DNA from: Gammaproteobacteria bacterium | GTDB taxonomy: Bacteria; Pseudomonadota; Gammaproteobacteria; Steroidobacterales; JABDKV01 | DNA length: 45,646 bases | Reading direction: 5' to 3' | Assembly: GCA_029862165.1 (NCBI GenBank) | Contig: JAOTXU010000023.1 | Location: 1-45,646, forward strand | In this document: positions 32,579 to 41,977 of the stretch, one piece after another | Layout: every line of letters starts with the position of its first letter | Numbering within the stretch: position 1 is the first letter of the stretch | Made by a program: the position numbers and the translations under genes | Notes under the pieces: model-generated | The model's input: only the letters and a program-made list of their open reading frames with translations | What the model was told of the DNA's origin: nothing | Databases searched by the model: none

Positions 32579-35129
32579 CACTAGGTTTCCATCAGTCATG
32601 GCATCAGTGGTGCTCACGTTCTTGTTTAGCACGTCAGCCGCACATGCGATAGTTATTTACGACGAAGGCGTCAATGGCGACGCTGGCGACGAAGCGACAC
32701 CTGTTGACCTTGGCACACTGGATGCAGGTACGTACAGCATCCTGGGTAACGTCAGTCTTGATGGTGCATTTGATCCGATTGATCCGGGTGACGCGTATAA
32801 GACCGCCGTCGCTGTAGGTTTCGAGCTGTCTAACATTTCGGTGACGCTGACACACTTGTCAGGAACTACCGGGATAGCCAGGTTAAGGGAATATGATCCA
32901 TTTGGCGGGCCTCCATTTCCTGATCCGCCCCCTATTGCTGGTTTCTTTGCGTTTCCTGACGTTCTTCCTGGCGGTCAAACCTGGGGATTCTCTAACTTCC
33001 TCTCGGATTTCGGTGAAGCATACGATTACGAATGGAATTTCACCATTTCGTCAGTTAGCGTCCCCGAACCGGCCACACTGGAACCGTTCGCCGGTTTTGG
33101 AGCGGGCGATGCCTCGCAAGAGGGCGTTCCTGCGCTTTCAGTTAGCACAGGCCAGATATTTGGCATCGGCACCGGCACTGCGGGAACGGTTTATTTCGGT
33201 ATGGGTCACGACGGGAGTAGTGATCTCCGGTACCTCAAGAGAGTGGACGCCAGTGGCCTGATGTTCACGGTTGCGGGCAATGGCACCGCCGCCACTGGTG
33301 GCGCAGCGAACGGTGACGGCGGGCTGGCAACGGACGCCATGGTGAATAATGTTCAATCGAGCCGCGTGGATGCTGCGGGCAACATCTATTTTGCCCAGGG
33401 GCGCGGCGGAATTCGCCGCGTAGATGCTACAACCGGCATCATCACCAGTGTCTATCAGAACAACCCCTTGTTCAACTTCATTTACTCGTTCAACTTCACG
33501 CCTGACGGTAATCTCATTATCGCCGGGGAATATTGCATCGTGGCGAAGGTGAATATTACAACCGGTGACTTTATCGAAACGGTTGCCGGCCAGGGCACCG
33601 CTGACGATGCGTTCAATAATTGTGGTAGCACGGGTGATGGTGGGCTGGCGACAGCCGCTCAAATCGGTGCGGTTTTTGATATCGAAGTCGATGCCGACAA
33701 CAACATCTATATCGCCCAGGTCGGTGCGCCCCGTTCGATCCGCAGGATCGATGCCGTGACGGGTGTAATCACGACCGTCGCTGGCGGTGGAACGGCTGCC
33801 GCGATATCAGGTGAATTGGCGACAAATGTTGCCGTTACCGGCAATGGCGTGGCGCTGGACACATCAGGCACGGTCTTTTTCATCAGTGGCGGCGACGTGT
33901 TTAGCGTCAAAAATGACGGCACAATCAACTTGGAAGTGCTGGCAAACGGAAACGCGGTCAGCCAGGACATCGACATTGACGAGAGCGGCAACATTTACGC
34001 CGCCACTAGTGGCGGTGTCGCCGCGGCCACGTTACTGGGAGATTCCGACGGCGACACAACAATCGACTTCGGAACGGCAGCCTCAAACCCAGCTACAGGT
34101 TACACGGAGGATGGTTGCCGGTTCGACAGTTTTGGCAGTTCCGACAGGATATCAAGCGATGGCAGCTCGATAGGTAGCATCCCACCGCTCACACACACCG
34201 GTTCCTTATTGGTGCAGTATTCGGGCAGCGTCAGCGGTACCTGTGCGCCGGGATCCTCGCCATTCGGTCCCGATGTTTGCGGTGACGCGGTCGAGCTGAC
34301 ACGGATCGACGGGGGTTCTTTTGACCTGCAGTCGCTCAAGGTCGTGATGCTGGGTTTTCAAGGATCGTTCGATACGACTTCCGACGCCAGAATTCTCTCC
34401 GACCAGGGTGGGGATTATCTCGTCAGAGTGGAAAACTTTACGGGTCAACCTGACCAAGCCGATGTTGAGTCTGGCCCGTTTGTGATCGACTTCAATAGCG
34501 CCGCAGTTGTGGGCGAGACATCCGTCTGGGACGGCGTGACCAAAATCACGTTCTTTTACCAGGACGCGGGCTTCGGCATACCGGTTCCCGGGTACGATGA
34601 TATTGTCGTCAGCGCGTGTGCTTCGCTGGACGCTGATAACGACACAATTCCCGACGACGTTGATAACTGTCCCGTCGATGCCAATACCGACCAGACTGAC
34701 ACCGACATGGATGGTGCGGGTAATGCTTGTGATCCGGATGACGACAATGATGGCCTGACGGACGATGAGGAGACGGGCACCCACGGCACCGATCCGCTGG
34801 TTGCGGACTCGGACAATGACGGTGTCAATGACGGGGATGAAATAATAAATGGCACGGACCCACTGGATCCCACTAATGGTGACAGTGACAACGATGGTGT
34901 GCCGGACAGTGTGGACAACTGCCCGACTGATCCCAATGCCAACCAGTTTGATCTGGACGCGGACGGAATGGGCGATGTCTGTGACCCGGACATTGACGGG
35001 GACGGTGTTGCGAATAGTCTCGACAACTGCCCTGAAGATGCCAATGCCAACCAGTCAGACCTGGATGGCGACGGCGTAGGCGATGTTTGCGATCTCGATG
35101 TGTGCACCAGGAGAACAACACGCTGGTAA
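32571..35129 (+). CDS. Exported NHL-repeat / TSP3-repeat protein, abruptly ended
   Basis: 852 residues. A signal peptide (cleavage after AAHA) is followed by a PEP-CTERM-type beta domain (about 27-180), NHL-like propeller repeats (about 187-484, DAAGNIYFAQGRGGIRRVDA, DADNNIYIAQVG), a second beta domain (about 500-680) and TSP3-type calcium repeats (685-847, DNCPVDANTDQTD, DSDNDGVNDGDE, DNCPEDANANQSD). The last repeat stops after GDVCDLDV and is followed by only seven unrelated residues (CTRRTTR and W), with no anchor or sorting helix. A 3' deletion or rearrangement is likely. ATG 32571 is preferred; ATG 32598 is an alternative. Confidence 0.82.
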   Translation: MISTRFPSVMASVVLTFLFSTSAAHAIVIYDEGVNGDAGDEATPVDLGTLDAGTYSILGNVSLDGAFDPIDPGDAYKTAVAVGFELSNISVTLTHLSGTTGIARLREYDPFGGPPFPDPPPIAGFFAFPDVLPGGQTWGFSNFLSDFGEAYDYEWNFTISSVSVPEPATLEPFAGFGAGDASQEGVPALSVSTGQIFGIGTGTAGTVYFGMGHDGSSDLRYLKRVDASGLMFTVAGNGTAATGGAANGDGGLATDAMVNNVQSSRVDAAGNIYFAQGRGGIRRVDATTGIITSVYQNNPLFNFIYSFNFTPDGNLIIAGEYCIVAKVNITTGDFIETVAGQGTADDAFNNCGSTGDGGLATAAQIGAVFDIEVDADNNIYIAQVGAPRSIRRIDAVTGVITTVAGGGTAAAISGELATNVAVTGNGVALDTSGTVFFISGGDVFSVKNDGTINLEVLANGNAVSQDIDIDESGNIYAATSGGVAAATLLGDSDGDTTIDFGTAASNPATGYTEDGCRFDSFGSSDRISSDGSSIGSIPPLTHTGSLLVQYSGSVSGTCAPGSSPFGPDVCGDAVELTRIDGGSFDLQSLKVVMLGFQGSFDTTSDARILSDQGGDYLVRVENFTGQPDQADVESGPFVIDFNSAAVVGETSVWDGVTKITFFYQDAGFGIPVPGYDDIVVSACASLDADNDTIPDDVDNCPVDANTDQTDTDMDGAGNACDPDDDNDGLTDDEETGTHGTDPLVADSDNDGVNDGDEIINGTDPLDPTNGDSDNDGVPDSVDNCPTDPNANQFDLDADGMGDVCDPDIDGDGVANSLDNCPEDANANQSDLDGDGVGDVCDLDVCTRRTTRW

Positions 35130-35152
35130 CAACTAAAGGGGTCAGGGGGCCT

Positions 35153-36256
35153 TTAATTCTTCTTGAGCAATGCCTCGAGAGCGGCTTTTGAACGGGCGTG
35201 ATCCGGATCGGCGTTCAGTGCCGCAAGAAACTCTGTTTTGGCATCTTCCAGCCGCTTTGCTGTCTGGTAAGCACGGCCGAGCCCAAACCGAGTATTGGCC
35301 GAATCCGGATAGTCTTTGGCGTTTTGTTCCAACAGGGCAATCGCGTTGTCGACGTCACCCATCTTCAGTATTTGAAAAGCCGCCATATTGACCGGATCGC
35401 TGATGTCGATTTCCGGATTGGCACGGCGAAACTCGTGATAGGTCCACATTACTGCTGCAATGTCACTGCGTTGGCCGTAGAGCTGTTCTATGAAAGTCTG
35501 TAATGGCGTTCGTTCAAATTCCGGTGGGGAAAACCAGTCAGCGGGGAGTTCCTGATTGGCTTTTATGCTACCCCACTGCATCGAACTGAGTGGCTTGCCC
35601 GAAGGCATCTCCACCGATTCGAAATGATGAGCGATTTGCACTCCGCCGACCGTACGATAATCGGAAATCCGGTTCAGCCTGGTAACCGAATCGCCAAACG
35701 CATGAATCGGGGCTTCGCGGCCTGAAGCGTTGATCAGGTAGTTATTTTTGTCGATGTAGAATTGTTCGATAAAACCATCCCGGCGCTCTAGTTGGATGAC
35801 GAACACCGCTCTGGCGTCCAGTTCAGTCTCGCCTATCAGCCTGGCCGACGAACCTTTTTCGCGATAATCGAGCAACGGGCTCTCGACACCTGCATAGTGG
35901 CGGATCGCCTCGGATGCTTTCCCCACCGTTCGAACGACGATGCCGGGGTTTTCGAACCACTCCCATGCCGCACCGTCATAACCTTCGGCGTACCCACTGG
36001 TCTTATCGCCAACGAGCTTGAAAAAAGGCCGACCCAGCGACATCGTCGCGTTGCCATCACTCGAATAACCCTCTTCTTCGTAGAGACCGCCGCCAAAAAC
36101 CAGGTTTTGCAGATTCCTGATTGCTTCTTCGCCACCGATTGCCTCGATGTGTCGCGCGACTATCTCGTCGACGGTTACGGTATCGGGTCGGGCCGCGGCC
36201 TGACAGGCGCACAAGCCCACCACGCAGGCCAGGATAGTAATTCTAATCATGCGCAT
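35153..36256 (-). CDS. Lipoprotein with a LolA-like domain and C-terminal TPRs
   Basis: 367 residues. The signal peptide ends in LCAC (Cys18), suggesting lipidation. Residues about 25-250 form an unknown beta domain reminiscent of LolA/outer-membrane-lipoprotein-sorting folds (IGGEEAIRNLQNLVFGG, FYIDKNNYLINAS). Residues 270-365 hold TPR motifs (MGDVDNAIALLEQNAKDYP, GLGRAYQTAKRLEDAKTEFL). It follows the M20 peptidase gene by 24 bases on the same strand, so they are probably co-transcribed. The 3' end converges on the NHL gene with 23 bases between. Confidence 0.75.
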   Translation of the reverse strand: MRMIRITILACVVGLCACQAAARPDTVTVDEIVARHIEAIGGEEAIRNLQNLVFGGGLYEEEGYSSDGNATMSLGRPFFKLVGDKTSGYAEGYDGAAWEWFENPGIVVRTVGKASEAIRHYAGVESPLLDYREKGSSARLIGETELDARAVFVIQLERRDGFIEQFYIDKNNYLINASGREAPIHAFGDSVTRLNRISDYRTVGGVQIAHHFESVEMPSGKPLSSMQWGSIKANQELPADWFSPPEFERTPLQTFIEQLYGQRSDIAAVMWTYHEFRRANPEIDISDPVNMAAFQILKMGDVDNAIALLEQNAKDYPDSANTRFGLGRAYQTAKRLEDAKTEFLAALNADPDHARSKAALEALLKKN

Positions 36257-36280
36257 CTCGCAGTGTTTGAGAAATGTGTG

Positions 36281-37834
36281 CTATTTGCCGAATTGGGAAA
36301 TGACGGCGGCATAGATTGCAACCGCGTCGAACAGGTTCTTCAGACGCAGGTTTTCATCGCGCCCGTGTTGGTTGTTGTCGTGGTTGGCTATCGGCAGGAT
36401 GACGATGGGCATGTCCAGTGCCTCATCGAACAGATAGATCGGCAAGCTCCCACCCATCGTCGGGGTCAGCAGTGGCGCTTCGTCATTAAGTGCGGTGAGG
36501 ATACGGGTCAGTTCCTGTGCTGCGGTACTGTCCAGCGAAGAACGAAAAGCCCGATAACCGCCGCGCCAGTTCACTTTGAGCAACTTTGGATGTTTGCGCC
36601 GTAACTCGTCGGACGGATCATTGTAGGTAACGTGAAAGCCCTGTTCGCGGAAATGCCGTTCCAGCGGGCTGCGTATGCTCTGAGGGGTTTGGTCGGGAAC
36701 CAACCGTAGGTTCAGTGATGCCGTGCTGCTGGGGATAATGATGTTTCTGGACTGGCCACCAACGCCGCCACCCTGAAAGCCCTTCACTACAATAGCCGGT
36801 TGCATGATTAACTCTTCGAGACGCTGGCCACTACCTTCGAGACGGCCCAACGCGAGTTCGTCGCGTAGCATGTCGTCAATCTTTGGCATATCAGCGATCG
36901 CCGCTTTCTCCGCCGCACTGATCGGGCGCACATCTTCCAGGTAACCCGGAACCTGTATCGCGCCCGACTCGTCTTTTAATGTTGTCAACAAACGCATTAG
37001 CGTGTCGGTAGGGTGGGGCGCCCAGTTTCCGTAGTGACCGGAATGCAATGGCCGGGTTGCGCCAAAGGTTGTGAGATCGACCGTGACACTGCCACGCACA
37101 CCGAATACCAGTTGGCGTTTGCGGCTCTGGTGCATCGGCCCGTCGCAAAACAGCATGAGATCGGCATCCAGTTTGTCCGCATGCTGCGCAAGAATGTTTT
37201 CGAGTGTCGGGCTACCGGCTTCTTCCTCGCCATCGAGAATCAGTTTGATATTTGTTGCGACGGGAATGCCGGCACGATCCAGCGCGTCGATTGCATGCAT
37301 TAACGCAATGACCGGCGCCTTGTCATCGCCAGCGGATCTTGCATAGATGCGCCAGTCGGGAGAGATCGCACCAGCGAGCGCCTTGTCCCAGTCCAGTTGC
37401 TTATCGCCCGACTTTAACGTTGGTGAAAACGGTGGGCTGGCCCAGTTTGCGGCGTCGACCGGCTGGCCATCGAAATGGGCATAGACCAGCACCGTGGGCG
37501 CAGCGGTATCGATTATTCGCTCCGCCAGTACATAAGGCGCCCGTCCTGCTGTGACGATCTCACTGCGAAAACCTCGTGTTGCAATGTAGTTTTCGATCCA
37601 GTTCGCGTTGGCAAGCATGTCTTCTTGATTGGCCGATATATTAGGCAGCGAGAGGAATTGCCCAAATTCCCGCAACATCTGTGTGCCGGCGCGATCGTTG
37701 TGTGCGTTTACCGCTTCGCGTATCAGGTGCGAGTCATTCGCGGGATCGTTGGCAACGGCACATGAAGTCAGCAGCAATGTTGCGATCAGAGTGGCTGCTT
37801 GCTCAATCGCATTTATTCGACGGTCACCGGTCAT
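36281..37834 (-). CDS. M20-family metallopeptidase lipoprotein
   Basis: 517 residues. The signal peptide ends in LTSC (Cys25). The M20/M25/M40 dinuclear zinc site is visible: the His in VLVYAHFDGQPVD, the bridging Asp in RSAGDDKAP, the Glu pair in LDGEEEAGS, and HSGHYGNWAP in the lid/dimerisation part. The dimerisation domain contains GVGGQSRNIIIPSSTASLNLRLVP, and the final metal His is near ANHDNNQHG. It probably cleaves dipeptides or aminoacyl compounds in the periplasm or at the outer membrane. It is the first gene of a two-gene minus-strand operon. Confidence 0.88.
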   Translation of the reverse strand: MTGDRRINAIEQAATLIATLLLTSCAVANDPANDSHLIREAVNAHNDRAGTQMLREFGQFLSLPNISANQEDMLANANWIENYIATRGFRSEIVTAGRAPYVLAERIIDTAAPTVLVYAHFDGQPVDAANWASPPFSPTLKSGDKQLDWDKALAGAISPDWRIYARSAGDDKAPVIALMHAIDALDRAGIPVATNIKLILDGEEEAGSPTLENILAQHADKLDADLMLFCDGPMHQSRKRQLVFGVRGSVTVDLTTFGATRPLHSGHYGNWAPHPTDTLMRLLTTLKDESGAIQVPGYLEDVRPISAAEKAAIADMPKIDDMLRDELALGRLEGSGQRLEELIMQPAIVVKGFQGGGVGGQSRNIIIPSSTASLNLRLVPDQTPQSIRSPLERHFREQGFHVTYNDPSDELRRKHPKLLKVNWRGGYRAFRSSLDSTAAQELTRILTALNDEAPLLTPTMGGSLPIYLFDEALDMPIVILPIANHDNNQHGRDENLRLKNLFDAVAIYAAVISQFGK

Positions 37835-38030
37835 TAGAGGTGCCTCGGCAATTGGAGGGTTCTACAATAGCCTAGATTCGACACTGCCTGAAAAGGTCAC
37901 TGGTCCGGCTCTGCGAGCGCTGCCAGCCGCCGCTATTTTCCGCCTGATAGGTAATTTCTGACGCGTGTTCTTGAACCCGGTCATTGATCCGGCACTTATC
38001 CGCGCCTAAAATACCCGACCTCAAAGGAAT

Positions 38031-38106
38031 GCTGGCGTAGCTCAGTTGGTAGAGCAGCTGATTTGTAATCAGCAGGTCGTAGGTTCGACTCCTATCGCCA
38101 GCTCCA
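38031..38106 (+). tRNA. tRNA-Thr (anticodon TGT)
   Basis: 76-nt cloverleaf with CCA encoded. The acceptor GCTGGCG pairs with CGCCAGC, the D arm is normal (AGCTCAGTTGGTAGAGC), the anticodon loop TTTGTAA has TGT at positions 34-36, and the T arm is GTAGGTTCGACTCCTAT. A T-run follows directly after CCA. Its 3' end is repeated twice downstream (39707-39737 and 41658-41702). Confidence 0.96.
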
Positions 38107-38309
38107 TTTTTCCTTTAAATTCGTTGAGTTACAATGGCCCGTTTTCTTGTTGTCCTGCGGCATTGTTCACAAAACGTGTTTTTGTCAACAAAAAGCCGGG
38201 GAGATGCCGACCGACCCTGGGATCGATAGCGGCGTTGACCCTTGTATTTCGTTATCGCGGCATCGGCCTTGTAAGAACTGAGATGGATAAGGCAGGCTGG
38301 ATGCGAGAC

Positions 38310-38348
38310 GGAGGCAGGTGTCAGGTCGCCTGGTTGGCACCTGCCTCC
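38310..38348. repeat. 39-bp imperfect palindrome
   Basis: The outer stem GGAGGCAGGTG / CACCTGCCTCC is perfect over 11 bp, with an inner CAGG/CCTG pair. It sits 17 bases after the stop of the minus-strand esterase gene and has no T-run in either direction. It resembles REP-type intergenic palindromes. Confidence 0.55.
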
Positions 38349-38364
38349 GCGGTGAAACGACGTA

Positions 38365-39531
38365 TTAAGGTACGGGGTCCTCCACAATATCTATCCAGAA
38401 GGGTGTTGGCACGAGAAAGTTAGTGGTCCATTGATTCAGAAAAACACCGTTTGCGTCTTGAGCATAGAACAGTGGCGTCTGCAATGCGGTGTGCGAGGTG
38501 TCTCCTGACACGATAAACCGTTTGTAGCGGTCCGGGTGGGCAGCGTTGAGCAAGCCGTGACTGGTAACAACCAGATTACGAAACCCGGGCTGATCGAACA
38601 CCAGTCTCATGAAGAAACGGTTGGTCAGATCACTATCGGTCTCGTAAAACGCCTCGCGAATGGTGGAATCGTTGTCCAGCCTCCATTGGATGATGGCAGT
38701 GCTGTCTCCCAGGGCATCGCAATTCGTGCAGCTTGTCGGATAGAACTGACCAAACTGCCAATCGGCATCTCGTGCCGCAATGTCGTCTGTGGCGGCCAGG
38801 TTGACCGCCACCGGTCCGGCGTCATTAAAAACGGTGAGCTTGATCTCATTGCCATAAAGTAACCGGACGAGAAATGGGGCGAAGCCGGCGGCACCCACAC
38901 CGCCCGCACTCGAGCCTGCGACCGTAATCCGGCGCGCGTGCGGGAACATCTCTCTGGCCAGGTCTATGCCGGCGGACTGGTTGCGAAATCCGCGGTGAAA
39001 GCGCACTACGGCTTCGGGCACGCCGATCGCCTCGCCGAAGGCCGGATCGAAAACGTCGTTATCGCCACTGAATACCGAGCCGTCGCAGTAAGGCATATAG
39101 ACGATGGAATAGTCGGCGAAGGGATTGTCTCTTGAGTCGAAGTCCCAGACGCCCACTCGAGCCACGGGCGGCTCCTGCGCCTCGGCCAGGACATTGCAGT
39201 TGTAGAAGCCCTGCCAGCAAGCACCGCCGCCTTGTTCAAAAATGAGCAGCCGGTCTGGGTGGCCCTGCCGCGTAAACGCAGAAAACGGTGTACCCGCTAT
39301 ACAGATCGGTCCGTTGCCTCCGTCAGGGTCGAAGGTGTGCTTGGTCCAACCATCGCCAACATCCTGCGACGTAGCCGGTGCAAAGTCACCAAGGTACTTG
39401 TCGACGCCGGCGTCGCTCAGTTCGGCTCTCGCCGCGCTGTTGAGACCTCTGGGGCCACCAGCGCCCATCAGCATGGAACAGCTAAGCAACAGACTCACGA
39501 TAAAAATACGGTTTGTTTGTACGGATTGCAT
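38365..39531 (-). CDS. Pectinacetylesterase/Notum-family lipoprotein
   Basis: 388 residues of the alpha/beta-hydrolase PAE/Notum family. The signal peptide contains LLLSC (Cys18), a plausible lipobox. LLIFEQGGGACWQG corresponds to the family's oxyanion-hole GGG motif, VAGSSAGGVGA carries the nucleophile Ser, and the late DTSHTALQT holds a candidate catalytic His. Several Cys could form disulphides in an extracytoplasmic protein. It likely removes acyl groups from a polysaccharide or other surface substrate. It is the only gene of the first cassette downstream of tRNA-Thr. Confidence 0.82.
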   Translation of the reverse strand: MQSVQTNRIFIVSLLLSCSMLMGAGGPRGLNSAARAELSDAGVDKYLGDFAPATSQDVGDGWTKHTFDPDGGNGPICIAGTPFSAFTRQGHPDRLLIFEQGGGACWQGFYNCNVLAEAQEPPVARVGVWDFDSRDNPFADYSIVYMPYCDGSVFSGDNDVFDPAFGEAIGVPEAVVRFHRGFRNQSAGIDLAREMFPHARRITVAGSSAGGVGAAGFAPFLVRLLYGNEIKLTVFNDAGPVAVNLAATDDIAARDADWQFGQFYPTSCTNCDALGDSTAIIQWRLDNDSTIREAFYETDSDLTNRFFMRLVFDQPGFRNLVVTSHGLLNAAHPDRYKRFIVSGDTSHTALQTPLFYAQDANGVFLNQWTTNFLVPTPFWIDIVEDPVP

Positions 39532-39706
39532 TTTTCTACCCCCGTTTTAGTAGTTGGAATTTCCCGGCCCCCACTCTTAGAGAGCCGATTTTTCAGTATA
39601 CATTTGAGCGTGGCTCTTAGTGCGTTTCCGCGGAAACATTTGCTAGAACCTACCGAGATGCCAAAATTCGCAAGAAGTCGAACCGCGAAGTGTCAGTGTT
39701 AGACTC

Positions 39707-39737
39707 GGTCTTAGGCCGATTCTTATCGCCAGCTCCA
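39707..39737 (+). repeat. Degenerate tRNA-Thr 3'-end fragment (att-like, copy 1)
   Basis: Thirty-one bases matching the T arm, acceptor and CCA of the tRNA at 38031, with a few T-arm substitutions and one missing base; the last 15 bases (ATCGCCAGCTCCA plus T-run) are identical. The interval 39738-40133 after it holds no convincing gene. Confidence 0.8.
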
Positions 39738-40086
39738 TTTTTTCAATAACTTATGTGGAGTGGCCCAACGTAATGAACAATAAACCTCGATTTTTGGGCG
39801 CTGAACGCACCCGCGAGCGATCGAATGCAGCGATAAGGGCACTGGGAAATCATTGCCTTTTCCGGGGCAACGCGTTTGCAACGAGAGATCGGAGTCAAAC
39901 GCCATTTACAGTCTTGCAGTGGGCGAGCTCCAATGTGTGCCGCTAAGGGCCAGGGGAACAAGTCTGCCCATGCCCGGTACCCTGAAATCCCTTCTATTCA
40001 AAAATGTAGACTGCGTCACACTTCGAGGGCAGCCACCGGCTCTTATAATGGGTCCCGGGCGCTGACGGAATGCCTCGCATACTCTG

Positions 40087-40116
40087 TTGCCGCACTCTCT
40101 TTTATATCTGTAGACT
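40087..40116 (+). promoter_or_regulatory. Candidate promoter of the OmpA-like gene
   Basis: TTGCCG and TAGACT are separated by 18 bases and lie 18 bases before the GTG start. Agreement with the sigma-70 consensus is moderate. Confidence 0.35.
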
Positions 40117-40133
40117 ATTTAGGGAACACTATT

Positions 40134-41348
40134 GTGAACAAAAGGACAGTTGTCGTAGCAGTGGTGGTCGGTCTTGGGATGATGCAGTCCGCTCTGGCGG
40201 GGGACTGGATAGTTTCCAAAGGTCAGTGGTACTTCTCACCGATGGCCGGCATGAATTTCGAAGACAAGTCCCGTCATGCTGACCCCGGCCCGGCGGCGAG
40301 CCTGGGATTGGGCAGGCAGTTTGCAGAATCCTGGGCGGTGGAACTGTCGTTGTTCGGTGGCAGAAACCGCGGGTTCAACGAATTTCGTCCCGTCGGTGTC
40401 GGGGTGGACTTTCTGCTGGACGTCAATCGATCAGGTATTTTCTCACCTTATCTGGTTTTTGGAACCGGTTTCGTGCGTGCCGATATTGTCGAGCACCCGA
40501 TCGTTCCGGTAGAACTGAACTACGACAGTGTTATAGGCACTGCGGGATTCGGTGTGATCGCGCCATTGGGCAATGCTGCGACCCGCTTTCGCACCGAAGT
40601 TCGTTATCGAGCGGATTTCAAGAGCCCCGGATTTAACGATCTGCTCGTGATGGTCGGTCTTTATGTACCGCTTGGACATCCGACGCCGCCAGCAGTAAGA
40701 ACCGCGCCATTTTCGAAACCGGATGCGGACGGCGATGGTGTCGACAACGACACGGATATGTGCCCGGCCACCCCGAAGGGCATCGTGGTCGATCCGTTTG
40801 GTTGTGAGTTGGACAGCGATGGCGACGGTGTCGCGAATCTCATCGACGATTGTCCGACTACTCCGTCTGGTACGCGGGTCGGTCGGCGTGGTTGCTCTTT
40901 GGCCGCGGAACAACGCGACGACGACGGCGACGGTGTCGTCAATAATCTCGACAGCTGCAGGAATACCGCCGCGGGCGCTCGAATCGATATACGCGGTTGC
41001 GAGATCGACGTCACAATCAGCCTGCCTGGCATTCGTTTTGCACTGAATTCGGCGCAGCTGATTAGTACATCGACTCTGAAGCTCGATCATGCGGCGGCGA
41101 CATTGCGTGCCAATCCTGGTCTGAAAGTCGAAGCGGCTGGTCATACCGACTCGAGCGGGTCGGCGGCTACTAACCTGGATCTGTCGCAGAGACGTGCTGA
41201 GTCGGTTCGCCAATACCTGATTTCCAGGGGTGCCAATTCGGAGAACATCACTGCGAGGGGTTACGGCGAAGCAAATCCCATTGCTGACAACTCAACACGA
41301 ACCGGTCGTCAGGAGAATCGTCGCGTGGAGCTGCGAGTTCTGAACTAA
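40134..41348 (+). CDS. OprF/OmpA-like outer-membrane protein
   Basis: 404 residues. The start is GTG 40134 with AGGG about 9 nt upstream; the open frame back to 39876 has no features. A signal peptide (ending QSALAG) is followed by an N-terminal eight-strand barrel (about 22-190), a TSP3-type Asp-rich region (about 200-285, DADGDGVDNDTDMCP, DSDGDGVANLIDDCP, DDDGDGVVNNLDSC) and a C-terminal OmpA peptidoglycan-binding domain (about 290-404, EAAGHTDSSGSAATNLDLSQRRAESV). It links the outer membrane to the cell wall. It lies alone in the second tRNA-bounded cassette and has its own terminator. Confidence 0.92.
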   Translation: MNKRTVVVAVVVGLGMMQSALAGDWIVSKGQWYFSPMAGMNFEDKSRHADPGPAASLGLGRQFAESWAVELSLFGGRNRGFNEFRPVGVGVDFLLDVNRSGIFSPYLVFGTGFVRADIVEHPIVPVELNYDSVIGTAGFGVIAPLGNAATRFRTEVRYRADFKSPGFNDLLVMVGLYVPLGHPTPPAVRTAPFSKPDADGDGVDNDTDMCPATPKGIVVDPFGCELDSDGDGVANLIDDCPTTPSGTRVGRRGCSLAAEQRDDDGDGVVNNLDSCRNTAAGARIDIRGCEIDVTISLPGIRFALNSAQLISTSTLKLDHAAATLRANPGLKVEAAGHTDSSGSAATNLDLSQRRAESVRQYLISRGANSENITARGYGEANPIADNSTRTGRQENRRVELRVLN

Positions 41349-41371
41349 TCCTCTTATCGGTGCATCATGTG

Positions 41372-41401
41372 GCCCGGTGGCGTTCGCCACCGGGCTTTTT
41401 T
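41372..41401 (+). terminator. Terminator of the OmpA-like gene
   Basis: Perfect 10-bp stem GCCCGGTGGC / GCCACCGGGC with a GTTC loop and six T. The stop codon lies 23 bases upstream. Confidence 0.93.
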
Positions 41402-41657
41402 CTTCCGATTGCCAACTAACCGTTGCTGCGCGCCATGTAGGTTTTCGACCGTATCAGGGTCGTACCGGATTATTTGTAACAAAGAAATAGGGATCGAAAA
41501 TGATGAGAGTTACCGCCGCCCATGCCGCCGGAAACGTGTCCAAAAAAAACAACTTGTCACCATAGAATCGACACCGTAATTATGCGTTGGAGCGTTCTTT
41601 GTGGACAAATTCAGACCAAGAAGCACCGCGGAATCATCGCGTAACGACTGACCAGGA

Positions 41658-41702
41658 AGCTGATTCAGCAAGTCGTAGGTTCGACTACTATCGCCAGCTC
41701 CA
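41658..41702 (+). repeat. Degenerate tRNA-Thr 3'-half fragment (att-like, copy 2)
   Basis: Forty-five bases match the tRNA from the anticodon stem to CCA, with a deletion of 6 bases (TGTAAT) that removes the anticodon and two substitutions. The T-run after CCA is kept. A weaker resemblance (GCGTA) may extend to about 41640. The remaining interval 41402-41977 has no gene. Confidence 0.85.
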
Positions 41703-41977
41703 TTTTTAATTTCTTCATCTTGTCTGATAAAGGCAGATTTTTTTCACATCACTACATTATGTCAAAAAGTTATTGATTGCTTTTCGCTTCAAAATCGCAC
41801 CGCAATCCATCGATTAGACGCAACAGCGTGTTAACATATATGGGGAAAATATAAAGGCCAGCTTGATCACTGCCGAGCTCGGTCTTAATTATAAATAAAA
41901 CAAAGCAGCAACACGCAATAAGAAATAATTGCCCGTTGCAAGAACACCTACCCGGTCAATACGAGGGGGACTGGCAC

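Noticed and set aside
35836..36604. 270-residue plus-strand ORF opposite the lipoprotein and M20 genes
   Set aside because: Antisense shadow of two well-supported genes.
39755..40065. Short plus-strand ORFs between the tRNA fragment and the OmpA-like gene
   Set aside because: No ribosome site, no domain, and overlapping frames in both strands.
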